The notes beneath the pieces were generated by a model. That model did no database searches, was not told the DNA's origin, and was given only the letters and a program-made list of their open reading frames with translations. Positions 12,830 to 24,447 of a stretch of 64,000 nucleotides of DNA are shown piece by piece. The stretch covers positions 29,704,957 through 29,768,956 of the forward strand of contig NC_056542.1 of the NCBI RefSeq assembly GCF_910596095.1, given 5' to 3'. The DNA is from Thunnus maccoyii (taxonomy: Eukaryota > Chordata > Actinopteri > Scombriformes > Scombridae). Each line of letters opens with the position of its first letter. The first letter of the stretch is position 1. The translations under genes were made by a program, and so were the position numbers.

Positions 12830-13022
12830 TGCTGACTTACTGTCTGCTGGCTGACTGAGTGCTGACTGACTACCGACTAACGTTACTTACTCACTGACTG
12901 ACTGCTGCTGACTGACTGACTGCTGGCTGGCTTCTGACTGCTCACTGACAGACTGCTGCTGACTGACTACTGACTAACATTGCTGACTGACTGCTAACTG
13001 CTGACTGACTGACTGACGCTGA
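12830..13022. repeat. CTGACTGA-type imperfect simple repeat
   Basis: Irregular runs of CTGACTGA and CTGCTGACTGAC, including about six copies of TGCTGAC, located 180-370 bp upstream of the ptpn2 start codon. It is degenerate, so it is older than a pure microsatellite. Confidence 0.8.
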
Positions 13023-13084
13023 ATAGCTACTGCCTAAAAAGTGTTAGACATCGTAGCAAAAACCTTTACACTGTTTAAACCCAC

Positions 13085-13605
13085 TGTCAGATTTGTGAAA
13101 CCTTTATTTTGATTATGAAAAATGAAAAGGGGCGATTTCATTGGGGTTTTTTTTTTTCATCCAGATCACATGAAACCAAGTCTAGATCAAAAACCACTAC
13201 ACTTAGACCTGTCAAATCTGGACTAGATTACCAAGGAGGCTCCAGAGACTCATTAAAACACAGTTTCACATTTGTGAAACCTTTATTTTCTTTGTGAAAA
13301 CTGAAAAAAGGGCGATTTCACTGCTTTTCCCCCATCCAGACCATATAAGAAAGATTATAAGATTTACTGCGATTATTTTATTTCAAAAGGTAAAAATAGC
13401 TTTTCTATCTTTGTTTTTAAGTAAGAAAGAGGAGCTCTACATGGCCATAACGTGTAATCGTGCTGTGAATTTCTAGCCAGAAGATCAGTGAAATCGCCCT
13501 TTTTTCAGTTTTCACAGATATAATAAAGGTTTCACTAATGTGAAACTGTTTTAATGAGTCCCTGGAGTTCTTAGGAAATCTAGTCCAGATTTGACAGGTG
13601 TAAGT
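13085..13605. repeat. Compound direct and inverted repeat (fold-back structure)
   Basis: The arm at 13201-13323 is inverted at 13486-13605 with high similarity. Shared blocks include CTGTCAAATCTGGACTAGAT, GACTCATTAAAACA, GTGAAACCTTTAT and GGGCGATTTCA. A third partial copy lies in direct orientation at 13088-13144, so one unit has been duplicated about 175 bp apart. The spacer between the inverted arms is about 160 bp. It is probably a non-autonomous fold-back transposon; no clean target duplication is seen. Confidence 0.8.
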
Positions 13606-13615
13606 ATTAAAACTG

Positions 13616-13658
13616 GAGTGTGTGCGCCGCTGTGTGGTCAACAGCGGCGCACACACTC
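13616..13658. repeat. Perfect 18-bp stem hairpin, 7-nt loop, upstream of seh1l
   Basis: GAGTGTGTGCGCCGCTGT (13616-13633) is followed by the loop GTGGTCA and by the exact reverse complement at 13641-13658. The stem is GC-rich. It ends 104 bp before the seh1l ATG, so it lies in the proximal promoter or in the 5'UTR. Function is unknown. Confidence 0.9.
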
Positions 13659-13762
13659 ATTGCACACGGAGGACCCGCCAAACACACACAGACACACATT
13701 GAGTAGACACATGACAGGCCTACTGGCCGTTGTTGTTAACTTACCCTATCGCAGCTATAATC

Positions 13763-16700
13763 ATGTTTGTTGCCCGTAGTATTGCAGCAGATCATAAAGA
13801 TCTCATTCACGATGTGTCGTATGATTTTCACGGCCGGAGAATGGCAACCTGCTCCAGTGACCAAAGTGTGAAGGTAAGTTAACGTGAAGTATGCATCAGC
13901 TTGCTAATGTTAACGTTAGCCGCGACAGTTAGCTTGCTAACGATACCACATTTTCAAGACCCTTAGCAAACTGTTGAGGCTACTGACTCTCGTTTGCCAT
14001 CAGTTGAGAAATGCAGAGAATTTGCTAAGTCTGTCTGCTAATTGCAGCTCTTCAGGACAACTTTGCCTCATTGAATTTAGCCTCACAAAAAAGGCCTAAC
14101 AGTTAAAACCTTTCTATTCAGGAAGGCTTTTTCATCTTAGCTCGTATTACTATTTTCTCTCTGTTGTGTGTTCTATGTTATTAATACTGTAGCACTTTGA
14201 GTTTCACTATGAATGAAAAGTGTGGTACAAATTAAATGTATTATTAGTAGTTTGCTAGCCGACGTGCATGTAGCATACACGCTAGATAAGCTGTGTTATA
14301 GCACAGATGTATTTCATGTAAACACTACAGTTAGCAACAGAATGCGTTTTCAATAGTTCCTCACAAAAGGATACCTGTGGGAAAGACAAACAATTGATCT
14401 AAAGTTTGTCTTCTACTCATATCAAAGTATACAGTTTATCCTAGTCACGAATATCATTGTATGTGTTATGTTTGTAGCTTGAAGATCCCCTCTAGACATA
14501 TTTAAAGACAGAAATACTCTGCTTGGAACATGATGTGTGTCTGATATGGTTTTTCCACAAATGAAGTATAATTATCATGTTAAAATCCAGAATCTATGAA
14601 TATGCACATATTGTAAATTTCATTTTTATTTTTCAAAAGTTGAACTGCTGGACACAAGATATCTCCCACATAAATGTAAAGTCCGTTCTCAGTGTTTGTG
14701 CACTGGAGGCTTCAAGTTTCCACATCACACTTGTGTGAGTTGGTTATTGGAGCAATATTGGCTTCCAAACTAGTTTCAATGTCACAAATCATTCTTGTAG
14801 GTCCATCCCTTCAAATCTGATTTTCAATGAGCGCAGAGAAACTCACCACTTTCAGCAGATGAATGTGGAAACAAACTCTGCACACATACATACATCATTC
14901 TGCACAGTGAAGCTCAAACATCCAGGAACAACAAGAAGAAAAAAAACATATTTTTGAGTGGAGAGGGACTTTCATAAAATGTGTAACGTTACAAAGGTAC
15001 TTTAGTGACAGCAACATTTATTAACATTTTGATCTTATTCCTCTCAGGTTTGGGACAAAAGTGAGAATGGAGAGTGGCACTGCACAGCCAGCTGGAAGGT
15101 AGATCACCTGCCGCTGCTTGATCAGTTCTAAAGTCAGGATTTTTCCTGTAAAATGAAATTTTATCAGCTAGTGTGCTTTGCATAACAGCAGTACAGCATT
15201 TGCATCATTTCCTCTCCTATTTATTTTGTATTCCGTGTCTTTCATGGACTCATGCATTCACTGTTATGGATACAGCTTGAAATCTGATGTCTTAAACTAG
15301 TTTTGGGTTATATTGATGTTACAGACACTCTTCTCGCTCTCTCCACAGACACATAGTGGATCAGTGTGGAGAGTGACCTGGGCTCATCCAGAATTTGGGC
15401 AGGTTTTAGCTTCATGTTCCTTTGACAGAACAGCTGCTGTGTGGGAGGAGATTGTTGGAGAGTCAAATGACAAACAGAGAGGATTGAGCCACTGGGTTTG
15501 TATAAGTCTTGCATTTGTCTGTACATCTATTTCTTAATCATAGACAGCTCCTCAGTTCAGTAGCTCTGGCATGATGCAGAACTGGTGCTTTTGACTCCAG
15601 CATATTGCATCAACATGCACTTATCTTTGTTGATAAACAGCAGATGATTGTAATAAAATGACAGTCATGCTCAGGGTTGTCAGTCACTATAGTCTTCTGT
15701 TTGATTTATCATCTGACCCGAGTATTTCATATTCTTCTGTTTTAGATCAAACGAACCACACTAGTGGACAGTAGAACTTCAGTGACAGATGTGAAGTTTG
15801 CCCCTAAACACATGGGCCTAATGTTGACCACCTGCTCTGCGGATGGAGTGGTGAGGATCTACGAGGCTCCTGACGTAATGAACCTGAGTCAGTGGTCCCT
15901 GCAGCATGAGATCTCCTGCAAGCTCAGCTGCAGCTGCATCTCTTGGAATCCCTCCAGGTTAGACCAGGAGTTTACTGTGTATCTAAAACTGTTGTGTCAT
16001 TGAAGCGTTTGGACATTTACAACACTTCCAGATTGTACATTTATTATAAATTAGTTTTATGGTTGAAATTAAAAATTGATTTATTGGAGGTTATTAATAC
16101 TTAAACTAAAATGGATGTTATTTTTATCACTTTACCTCTCTGTCAGTGAAGGCACCAGTGAGATGTGTACATTAGTGTAAACAAATCAAGCTAACTCTGT
16201 CAGCCTCACAGCCTGTCTGGTAGCAGGTTCTTTAAAGATCTTAAAAAATGGCAAAACAGTAACAAACTAGATTCACCTCTTCTGATATTAAGCAATTAAC
16301 AGTTAATAGTGATTATCTCCCAGAATTCCTCCTACTTACATAGCTTCCACTGCCTTCCAACAACCTGGTACGCTCTTGCTTTCAACGTTTATAGGTGCAA
16401 TATTTTTGCTTTTTTTTTAGAGCACATCATAAAACTGTGCACCAAATATTCTTCAGAGCACAAACCAAAATGTAGATACTTACCTCACTTAATCAGATAG
16501 TCAGAACTATAATATTATAATGTTTTATACTACTTCTGTTCAAAAAATTCAGACCCAATACGAGAGAGATACAAGGACAGTCAGACACTATCTGAATAAA
16601 CATGAGGATAAGTAGACCAAACAAATATAATTGTCTTATTACATAGAAAAGGTTTTATATCTGACTCAAATAATATTTAATGCCAGAAAATGGATTACTG

Positions 16701-19700
16701 ATCATCTGACAAACCAACAGGTCAGTTGTAGCAACCATGTATTAATGAATCCAGCACCAGCAAGGATACATGCATTAAGTTATTCTGTCATTAAGACAGG
16801 TGAGATATGTGACTTTAAGTCCTAGGGAAAAAAAATAATCATACATGTATTGTAAAAGACCCATTCCAACCGCAATTTTAATGTAAACTTATATTTTACA
16901 GATAATTACTGCTAAAGGTTGTACGGAGACAATGGCAGGGGCAAAATATTGTACAATATGATTTACATTAAATACAAAGAAGACTAGAAATGTATTTTTG
17001 TGAAAATCAAAAATTTCACAAAAATATGTTGAATAATTGGTAATACACAGAACTGTTCCAGTAGTATTTCTAAAACATTTCCTTAGCAGTTCATCAGCTG
17101 AACTGCAGAATCTGAAACCAATTTCCTTAATTACCATTTCTTGGCAATAATGAACACACAGCATTATCATGCAGCGTTCCTCTGAGTCATCTGTATGAGG
17201 TTGGCCTTAACAAGGTAACTTCATCATTGATCTGGTTTTGCTGCCTTTCAGTTGAACCCGTGCTCATTTTAACACAGCAATCAACTTGGCACACAACTGT
17301 GTTTTAAACCTTTTCATAACTGCAGCTAAGCTGGTCAGACATACAGTATTGTTTCCCTGTGATGGTTATAACACAGGAAGTGATCAGAGCTGATAGCCAG
17401 TCTGTTTGGATCCACTTGGGTATTGACACACAAACCCAAGACCTGCAACAATATGACGGCCATATAATAATATTCCTGGCCAGACACTATACTTTGTATA
17501 ACGTTTTGTTCAGTGGCGGACAGTATTTGGTGTAGAACATATTGGAAGGGTGGGAAATAAACACACTTTCTGGTAAATTCCCGCAATGACTGGTAACTTT
17601 GCAGGGTAGCAGACAGTTAAGAGTTTAGATTTCAATCAGTTATCTTTAGTTTAAAAAAAAAAAAAAAAAAGAAAACTCTTAGTCAAAAATGTTACATGAA
17701 CTACTTTGTGCAGTGTCAAACATTCTGGCAGTCTTGTGTTAAAGTCAAGACATACTGTAACTTGACTTACTGACCTTTTAAAATGCAAAGTTTTCTGCTA
17801 CTCTACTTTAGAAGTCTGAACTGTGACCTTTCACAGTAGAGTATGTGTCAGTTAAATCTTATGTTGTTTCCCCATCAACCAGCTCTCGTGCCCACCCACC
17901 AATGTTTGCAGTGGGGAGTGACGACAGCAACGTAACGTACGGTGGGAAAGTCCAGATCTATGAGTACAATGAAAACACAAGGTAGGTTTTCCTTCAGTGT
18001 TGTGTATGCCACTCTTTCATAAATACACCAATAATTCAAAAAGAAAACATACCTAATTATGTTGTTAGAACTTTTTAGTAATTTTGATTTATTTTTTCAC
18101 CAATGTTGAAAGGAAATATGCTAAAGCAGAGACCTTGATGACCGTCACAGATGCCGTGCATGACATTGCATTTGCTCCAAACCTGGGAAGATCATTCCAC
18201 GTCCTCGCCATCGCAACGAAAGACGTCAGAATCTTTAAGCTTGTTCCTATGAGGTGACTGATTCTGATTTTTTTTCTCAGTATTTTCAAAGATGTCATGA
18301 AGGATTCAAAGTACACAAAGGGATAAGGATTAGTGTAGTCACTGGAATCCTTCATCTCACATATCAGTGAATTCATACATATTTCATACATGTTAGCGCT
18401 GCTGCTGCTGCTGCTTTTAAACAGTAAAAAGTGACAGAACTGAAAACATAGCTCTACAAAAATTGATTTTCTATATCTTGATCCAGAAAGGAGAGCACAT
18501 CTACAGGACCCACCAAGTTTGAGGTGCAGATTGTGGCTCAGTTTGACAACCATAACTCTCAGGTGTGGCGTGTGAGCTGGAACATCACCAGCACCCTGCT
18601 GGCCTCATCTGGGGATGATGGCTGTGTGCGCCTCTGGAAAGGTGGGAGTCTATTTTTAGCTACTGTTGATGACTGCTCATTTTTCTACCATTTAATTTTA
18701 CTGACAGCCACACTGAGCTAACAAAGCTGTGTTTGTATAACGTGTTTTAAATGTTAGTTTGACAAATGCTCAGTAAACAGAAATAAATGAGCCATTGTTA
18801 TTAGCCAGTTGATGAATGATGAATCAGGGGTCTAATTTCAGAAGGTAAAGATCAGTTCTCACCATTGCCAGAAAAGCTGTCACCGCACCCTGTAAGGCTC
18901 TTCTTTTGTTGACTGTGTTTAGTGTTACAGGCACCCATTGCATCTATGTAGTGATGTGCTGCAGTGACATTGTAATCAGTCGATTGGTGTAGTTTTGCTT
19001 CATTGATGTTGCCTTTCAGGCACAAATGATGTAAAGCTACTCAAATTAATAAAATTCACAGGTTGATTTTGATTGCTGTAATCCTGGTTGTCAGGTAGAT
19101 GCGGTTGTGACGCGTTCTGGTTGTGTCATGTCTACATCTTGGTTCAAACGTCCACTGGAAGTATTTAAAAAGTGTTCTCGGCAACCAAATTTCCTGTATT
19201 CTCAGGGTTGTATTTCTGGCTTTTTGTTTTTTTTAGAAGCGTATTAAAAACAGGTTTGCAAGTCATTCATTAACAATGTGGTAACTGATACTTTCAGGTC
19301 TTACATATCCTGTATCTGAGTTTCATGTATAGTGCATAGTGAATAGTGCATATTAGCAGGAGGAAAACCGCAGCATTCTGTCTCTGTCTCCGCAGACTTA
19401 CAAGGAAGAGTGTCATAAACAAACATGAGAAACTCTTTACTGACTTTGTCTTTATGTACATATGGCAAAACTAATGAAATGCATCATTAAATATTAAAAT
19501 CATATCAATTGTTAATAAGATTAGGCATTTATATAAATTACCAAGGGAATTTCATGCTTAAGAGACGTGTGCTGATCCGGGAAAAATAAAAGCATCATGT
19601 AAACAAAGCAAAATAACAAAGTAGACACAAGCAACATGCTCTAGTCACATCTGGTGGACATTTGGGGGCATTACACTTTTTCACTTGTTACATGGCAAAT

Positions 19701-22110
19701 GTGAAGGAAAAAACTGAGAGAGAGAAACATGGACAGAAACTTTTGCTCAGGTGTACAGAGGATGATTGAACTTGTGTTACTGGAGTCATGTTACAAGCAG
19801 CGTGAGCACTGATTTTTAACTGTGTCCCTCCACAGCTAACTACATGGACAACTGGAAGTGCACAGGCATCCTGAAGGGAGACGGCAGCCCACTGACCGGT
19901 TCATCTGGTCAGCCTACAGCCATGAGCACGGTGGTGGGCTCCTCCCTTCAGACCTCCCAGAATGCCCTGAATGGGATGTCTGCAGGAAGGTAGGTGGTGC
20001 AGTGCATCTGACGCCACTCACCCAGCCTGACCTGTGCCAGTCAGAACTGACTACTCACTATGCCTCACACTGACTGGGACTGCAGCTGCTCACTGACAAA
20101 CTCCCAGGCCCAAACTGATCCCAATGCTGCACTCATGCAAAGAGCTTGGCTTCTGGCTTCCAGCATACAGGTTGTTGGCATCAAGCCTGTGGAGCCGGAT
20201 GTGTTGCATTGTGGTTTGTTTTGTTTGGTTTTTTTTTTTTTGGATTCTTGATTTGTACTGATGCTTGTAATAGGAGTGGTTTCATGTTTCCACTTTGCAA
20301 TGTCAGTGTTAGGGTTAACTATTTTCTTGGTATATAAACCTGTTTGTATAAATTTGACATGTGGTTATTATTGCAAATGATAAAACTATTTTGGGATAGG
20401 AAGCAGAACCATTGTGTAGTTAGATAACTTAATTTTGTTAATATTGATAAATTTGATAGCTGCCATCTTCAACATCCGACGTCTTTGGGACCATTTCCAT
20501 TTCAAGATGAGCAATCAAATCAAAGCTCAGTCTTTTTCTTGATAAATTCTCTCATTTCACTTTTCAATTTGAATGTATCCATAAACAAGTATTGCCAAAC
20601 TCTTTGCTGAGCCGGAGGACCGCTTGAATGAACCTTATTAACCAACTGTAATAACATCAGAAAATAGTGTGAACATACAGTATGGGTATGAATACAGCCA
20701 TTGACGTGTGTGACTTTGAAGCAAGACTATGTAACTTAACTTTTGAAAGTAGAGATAACACATTCTTCTTTTTAAAAATGAAATGTTGAACTCATTTGCA
20801 ATAAAATGCACCCCTACTCAATTCAGTACACTCAGGGCTTTTGTTGCTCCAGCCTCAGTGATATGACCAGAAGCATATGGAGGCTGATGTTAGAAAACTT
20901 TAGGTAGACATTGCTGTGTAAAGGAGATTATTGAGTGAGCTTCTCTAATTATACAATGTTTTAGCATTTAACATTATCCTGTAATTGTCACTTATAGCAA
21001 CAGCGCCCGCTTTTAAGCAAAAGCAACATGGACTCACTCTAAAATTTGGATTATAAATGAGAAGATTTGATGTTATGTGGAGCAGGAATTAAAATTGCCA
21101 GTAAACAAATGGTGTTTAAGCCAACACTGGTTATGTTTTGATATGTGGCTGTATTTATGTTCAACTTAATAACCTGTGAACCTCTGAACTTACAGTAATA
21201 ACCATGCCTCTGTCTTTACCTTCCTTGTGGTTTTTGACTTAACTCTGGAGTCACTCCTAACCTGAGTAACATAAGAACTGTGCACTGTGTGTTATTGAAT
21301 AACAAATCAAATATTAATTTTGCAACCAAAAATTAAATGTCTATTATACAGTTTGTAAAATGACTTTGCATTCAGTTTTTCTTGCATTCCAATTACATGT
21401 TGACAAAACTGAGTGTGTCATGGGGTTTGTTGCAGTAATGTGGTATTGTACTGCTTGTTGCATGCAGGATTGGCAAGAGAGCTCCCTTTGTCCCTCCCCT
21501 GCGGCAGCTGACCTCTCCAAAGATATACCAGCATCCTGCGTATTACTAATGTCTCCTCTGCATCAGCTACTATTTGCCCTTGTGTTAATGCAGTATGGGT
21601 GACATCACTCATGGATGAATACTTTGGTATTACTGGTTGAGGGCTACATTTTGTTTTGGTTCTAATAACTTTTCTTTGACAGTGGCTCACGGTCTTGGCA
21701 TTACACATACACCTTTTAAAAAAAAAAAAAAAAAAAACAACTTCTCTGTCTGCCATTCTCATCTCCCTCTTTTATTCCTAAAGCCTTCATGCATCCTTTC
21801 CTTTGCTCTCCTTTTTAATTTCTCATTTTCTACTTCCCTTTATGTGTTTCCCCTCTGTATTCCAATGTTGTCGTCCCCCTCCCCATCTGTGTATTTGTCG
21901 TCTTCTTCTTCTCCCATCTCTTGTTGCTTCAGGTATTTCTTTCCGCCTCTGGATCTTCCCAGAGCGGGGAGCAGATATGGTCACCTGCTGCCTCCCTCCT
22001 CCCTCATAGATTACTGTGATGCTGAGCCCGTTCAGCCTCAGCAACAAGCTCAACCCTACAGATACTTCTCTAGAGCACTTGTGCCCTTACCTGAGGCTGA
22101 AGGGCAGTAG
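13763..22110 (+). CDS. seh1l: Nucleoporin SEH1 (long isoform)
   Basis: Nine coding exons: 13763-13873, 15048-15098, 15349-15495, 15746-15957, 17883-17981, 18113-18253, 18487-18641, 19836-19989 and 21933-22110. They total 1248 nt, or 415 residues (human long form about 421), with all phases consistent. It begins [20 protein letters not shown] and carries WD40 blades with recognisable ends such as [33 protein letters not shown] and [10 protein letters not shown]. From the family, Seh1 is a WD40 propeller completed by a blade from Nup85 in the nuclear-pore Y (Nup107-160) complex, and by Mios in GATOR2, which activates mTORC1; it also acts at kinetochores. The last exon gives the long tail ([15 protein letters not shown]). 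If the exon 8 donor at 19990 is not used, translation stops at 19991-19993, giving a short isoform like the human 360-residue form. It is transcribed divergently from ptpn2. Confidence 0.96.
15958..17882. other. seh1l intron 4; no gene seen
   Basis: This is the second-longest seh1l intron (about 1.9 kb; intron 8 is slightly longer). It is AT-rich with short unsupported ORFs and an A-run near 17650-17670. I see no complete transposon. Confidence 0.45.
19990..21932. other. seh1l intron 8; no gene seen
   Basis: An intron of about 1.94 kb before the alternative long C-terminal exon. It contains only short ORFs and an A-run near 21718-21737. The long open frame running into exon 9 from 21637 is intronic up to 21932; the acceptor AG at 21931-21932 after a pyrimidine-rich tract marks the true exon start. 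Confidence 0.5.
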
Positions 22111-22210
22111 TTGTTGGGTATTTTAGCTGAAATAAGCAGGGATAGAGTATGAGGATGGGCTACACAGCTGCCATTAATTTCTAATAAAGAACTGTATTTT
22201 TTCCTCTGTT
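22111..22210 (+). other. seh1l: seh1l 3'UTR with AATAAA poly(A) signal
   Basis: AATAAA at 22183-22188 lies 73 bp after the seh1l stop codon, followed by a T/GT-rich stretch expected of a downstream element. This gives a very short 3'UTR; longer forms are possible. Confidence 0.6.
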
Positions 22211-23640
22211 TTCTGTTTTGTTCATTTTTTTTCTGTGCATAAATTATAAAAGGTTTTGGAAGCTGTCATGAAGACTTTGTAAAATTTGTATTATATAGCC
22301 AGAACAGCCTTTTTAGATGCGCAATTTATAAAGGGATTTTGATAACCATTTTCTAAGAACATTTCCCATATTTAGCTTTGTGTACCAGTGGTTTTTAATT
22401 TCAAGGAATGTACAATGAAAAGCACATTTCATGTAGTCATTTGCTTGTTGGGGTCATGTCATGCAGTCAATGTTAGCTGGTCAGTCAGTAAAAAAAATGG
22501 TGATACAATGTAGTTTTCTGTTGCACACTGACAACCTGAACCATCAGCACCTGAAAAGGAAATGTTTGTAATTACTCAGCGTTTATTGAGGAACAAAACT
22601 GGACATGGTGGAAGTCAGAATAAACACCACAGGATATTAAAAGAACGTTATGTTTGATTATTTTTTTCTGTACATGCACACCCCTATGATGGCATTCATT
22701 CACGAGTGACTGACTTCCATGTGAAACAGTATAGCACATGGAAATATCACATGATTCATCATCATGCAGCTCTCTTGCTGGAAATGGATCCATGGGTGAG
22801 AAAACTGTGTATCTTTTAAACTTTATGAATTATATTTTAGCTATTTTAAGCTTGCATCATTCTCTAGAGACTCATCTGGAGGGAGCCTCCTTTATGAAGC
22901 TGAAAAACCTGGTACAGCTCTGTTCACATGAGGCCATGTTGGAGACGTTTGCCCTCTCAAGTGTCATCTCTACCAGTTCCACAGCTCTTTGTGTCTGACG
23001 CTCATCCCTGAAGGTAGATACAATACAAGATATTTCCCTGTGGGAATCAGTTCAGGCTATGTGTGAATATGAGGCAGTTTTACTCTAACATAAGGGGTGT
23101 CATTTGTTTTGATAGAGGATAAAATTTCATTTCATGGCTCACCCAGATGACTGTCAAAAACTGGAATGCATGGGATGGCAGCTCTCTCAGCAGGCAGCTG
23201 TCTGCTAACAGAGGCATTCTTGCAGCTGCTTGGCACAACACATGATACAATAAACTCCTTACTTGGTTAGAACTATCATACTGTACGTCTCAGTTTTATC
23301 TGTGGTAGAATTAAGTTTACTCGTAGCTCGTTTAAAATAACTATTCTAAATGCTTAATTCTTTAAGTGTCCATTTTTTTATTCTTGATTAAACAAATTAT
23401 GTTTTATTACGTTTTTTTTTTTTTTGTTTTTTTTTTAATTTTATCAGATACATTACAGCTGTCTCAGCATCTCCTTTCTTTCATCCAGGACAGACACCCC
23501 ATTGATACCTCAATTAGCTATTTTCCAAACTGTCCCAAGTGTGTCCAAACCCAACAAATGACACGAATTTCATCCTATCATGTTTAGTAATTTCCTCCCT
23601 CTCAGTTTAATTGTCCAATCAAAGTGTTCTTAAGTTTGTT
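22211..23640. other. Intergenic DNA between seh1l and cep192; no gene recognised
   Basis: AT-rich sequence with short ORFs. One plus-strand ORF (22738-22998, 86 residues) has an unremarkable serine/leucine-rich translation and no family I recognise. T-runs occur near 23410-23435. No repeat ends could be defined. Confidence 0.45.
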
Positions 23641-24447
23641 AAGTCCCGCCCTCATGAGATGACGCTGTGGCGGGCTTCCTGTAGCGTCTGGGCGCTGTTT
23701 GGTCCTCCGAGGTGTTGCACAGTTTGTTTAGTATGTTTGATTTTAAGCTATAATGAAACTGTCAAGTGCTGGGAAAGTTAATTATGGAGCTTAACTAGAA
23801 CTTGCAACGTATCTGCACCAGTGAATAAAGACGAAACTCGAGTCGGAGAGGAACCGTTGTGTGTCGGCCCGCTTCTGGAGTATTGAATGTGAGTGAGTTG
23901 AGCTCCAACTAACGTTTACGTTATGATTTGATTCTCCACTTGATAAAATGTCTTGAAGAAGTGGATTAATCTAAGGAAGCGTGTTTAATGAGTTAGTTAG
24001 TTAACTTGCTGTCTGTAAGTCGTCCCTCTAACTTGATGAACGAAGATAGTGGAGGAACTGAAATTTGGAGCCTGCTGACAAAACACACTTTTTTGTCTTG
24101 TTTTTAGCGTGTAAGTTAGCTTGCGTTAAGAGCTAACCCGGCGTATTTAGGTAGTTAGCTGTTAATTGCTTTCAATTAATTTGGTAGATAGGCCAAACGT
24201 TACAGCTGCGAAACAACATGCATGAAAATATTTACTGGTACTTTCAAATAACTACCTTTTTCCTTGGTTTTCGTTTCACAGTTGTAAGGTGACACACAAT
24301 TCACATGGTACCACCGTTGTGCTCTGTATTTTGCCAAGTTATCGGTTGTCCCGTTTATTTCTATTTCTACTCCCAGGCGTTACAGATGGTCTTCACCTGA
24401 GCTGACGCCAAGCCACATTTGGCTGTCACCCTGCACAATTCAAAGAA
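23641..24447 (+). promoter_or_regulatory. cep192: cep192 promoter and 5'UTR with a 4-codon uORF
   Basis: A GC-box-like cccgccc and a CRE-like tgacgctg near 23645-23670 suggest the core promoter. A likely non-coding exon 1 ends at 23888, where GTGAGT follows. The exon carrying the start codon is entered after the AG at 24375-24376 or 24384-24385. Either acceptor leaves an upstream ATG at 24386-24388 opening a four-codon frame (MVFT, stop at 24398-24400) before the main ATG at 24448. Transcription start and acceptor are inferred. Confidence 0.5.

Larger units (their letters stand above)
12654..13762. promoter_or_regulatory. Divergent promoter interval between ptpn2 and seh1l
   Basis: The two start codons (ptpn2 at 12653, minus; seh1l at 13763, plus) are 1.1 kb apart and head to head, so both promoters must lie here or in an upstream 5'UTR. 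No clear TATA box is seen at either end. The middle is occupied by a CTGA-rich repeat (12830-13022) and a set of direct and inverted repeats (13085-13605); a GC-rich hairpin lies at 13616-13658. The promoter role is inferred from gene orientation. Confidence 0.6.

Noticed and set aside
21637..21932. Open frame running into the last seh1l exon
   Set aside because: It is pyrimidine-rich intron sequence ahead of the acceptor at 21931-21932; only 21933-22110 matches the Seh1 long tail.
22738..22998. 86-codon plus-strand ORF between seh1l and cep192
   Set aside because: No start context, splice context or family resemblance supports it.
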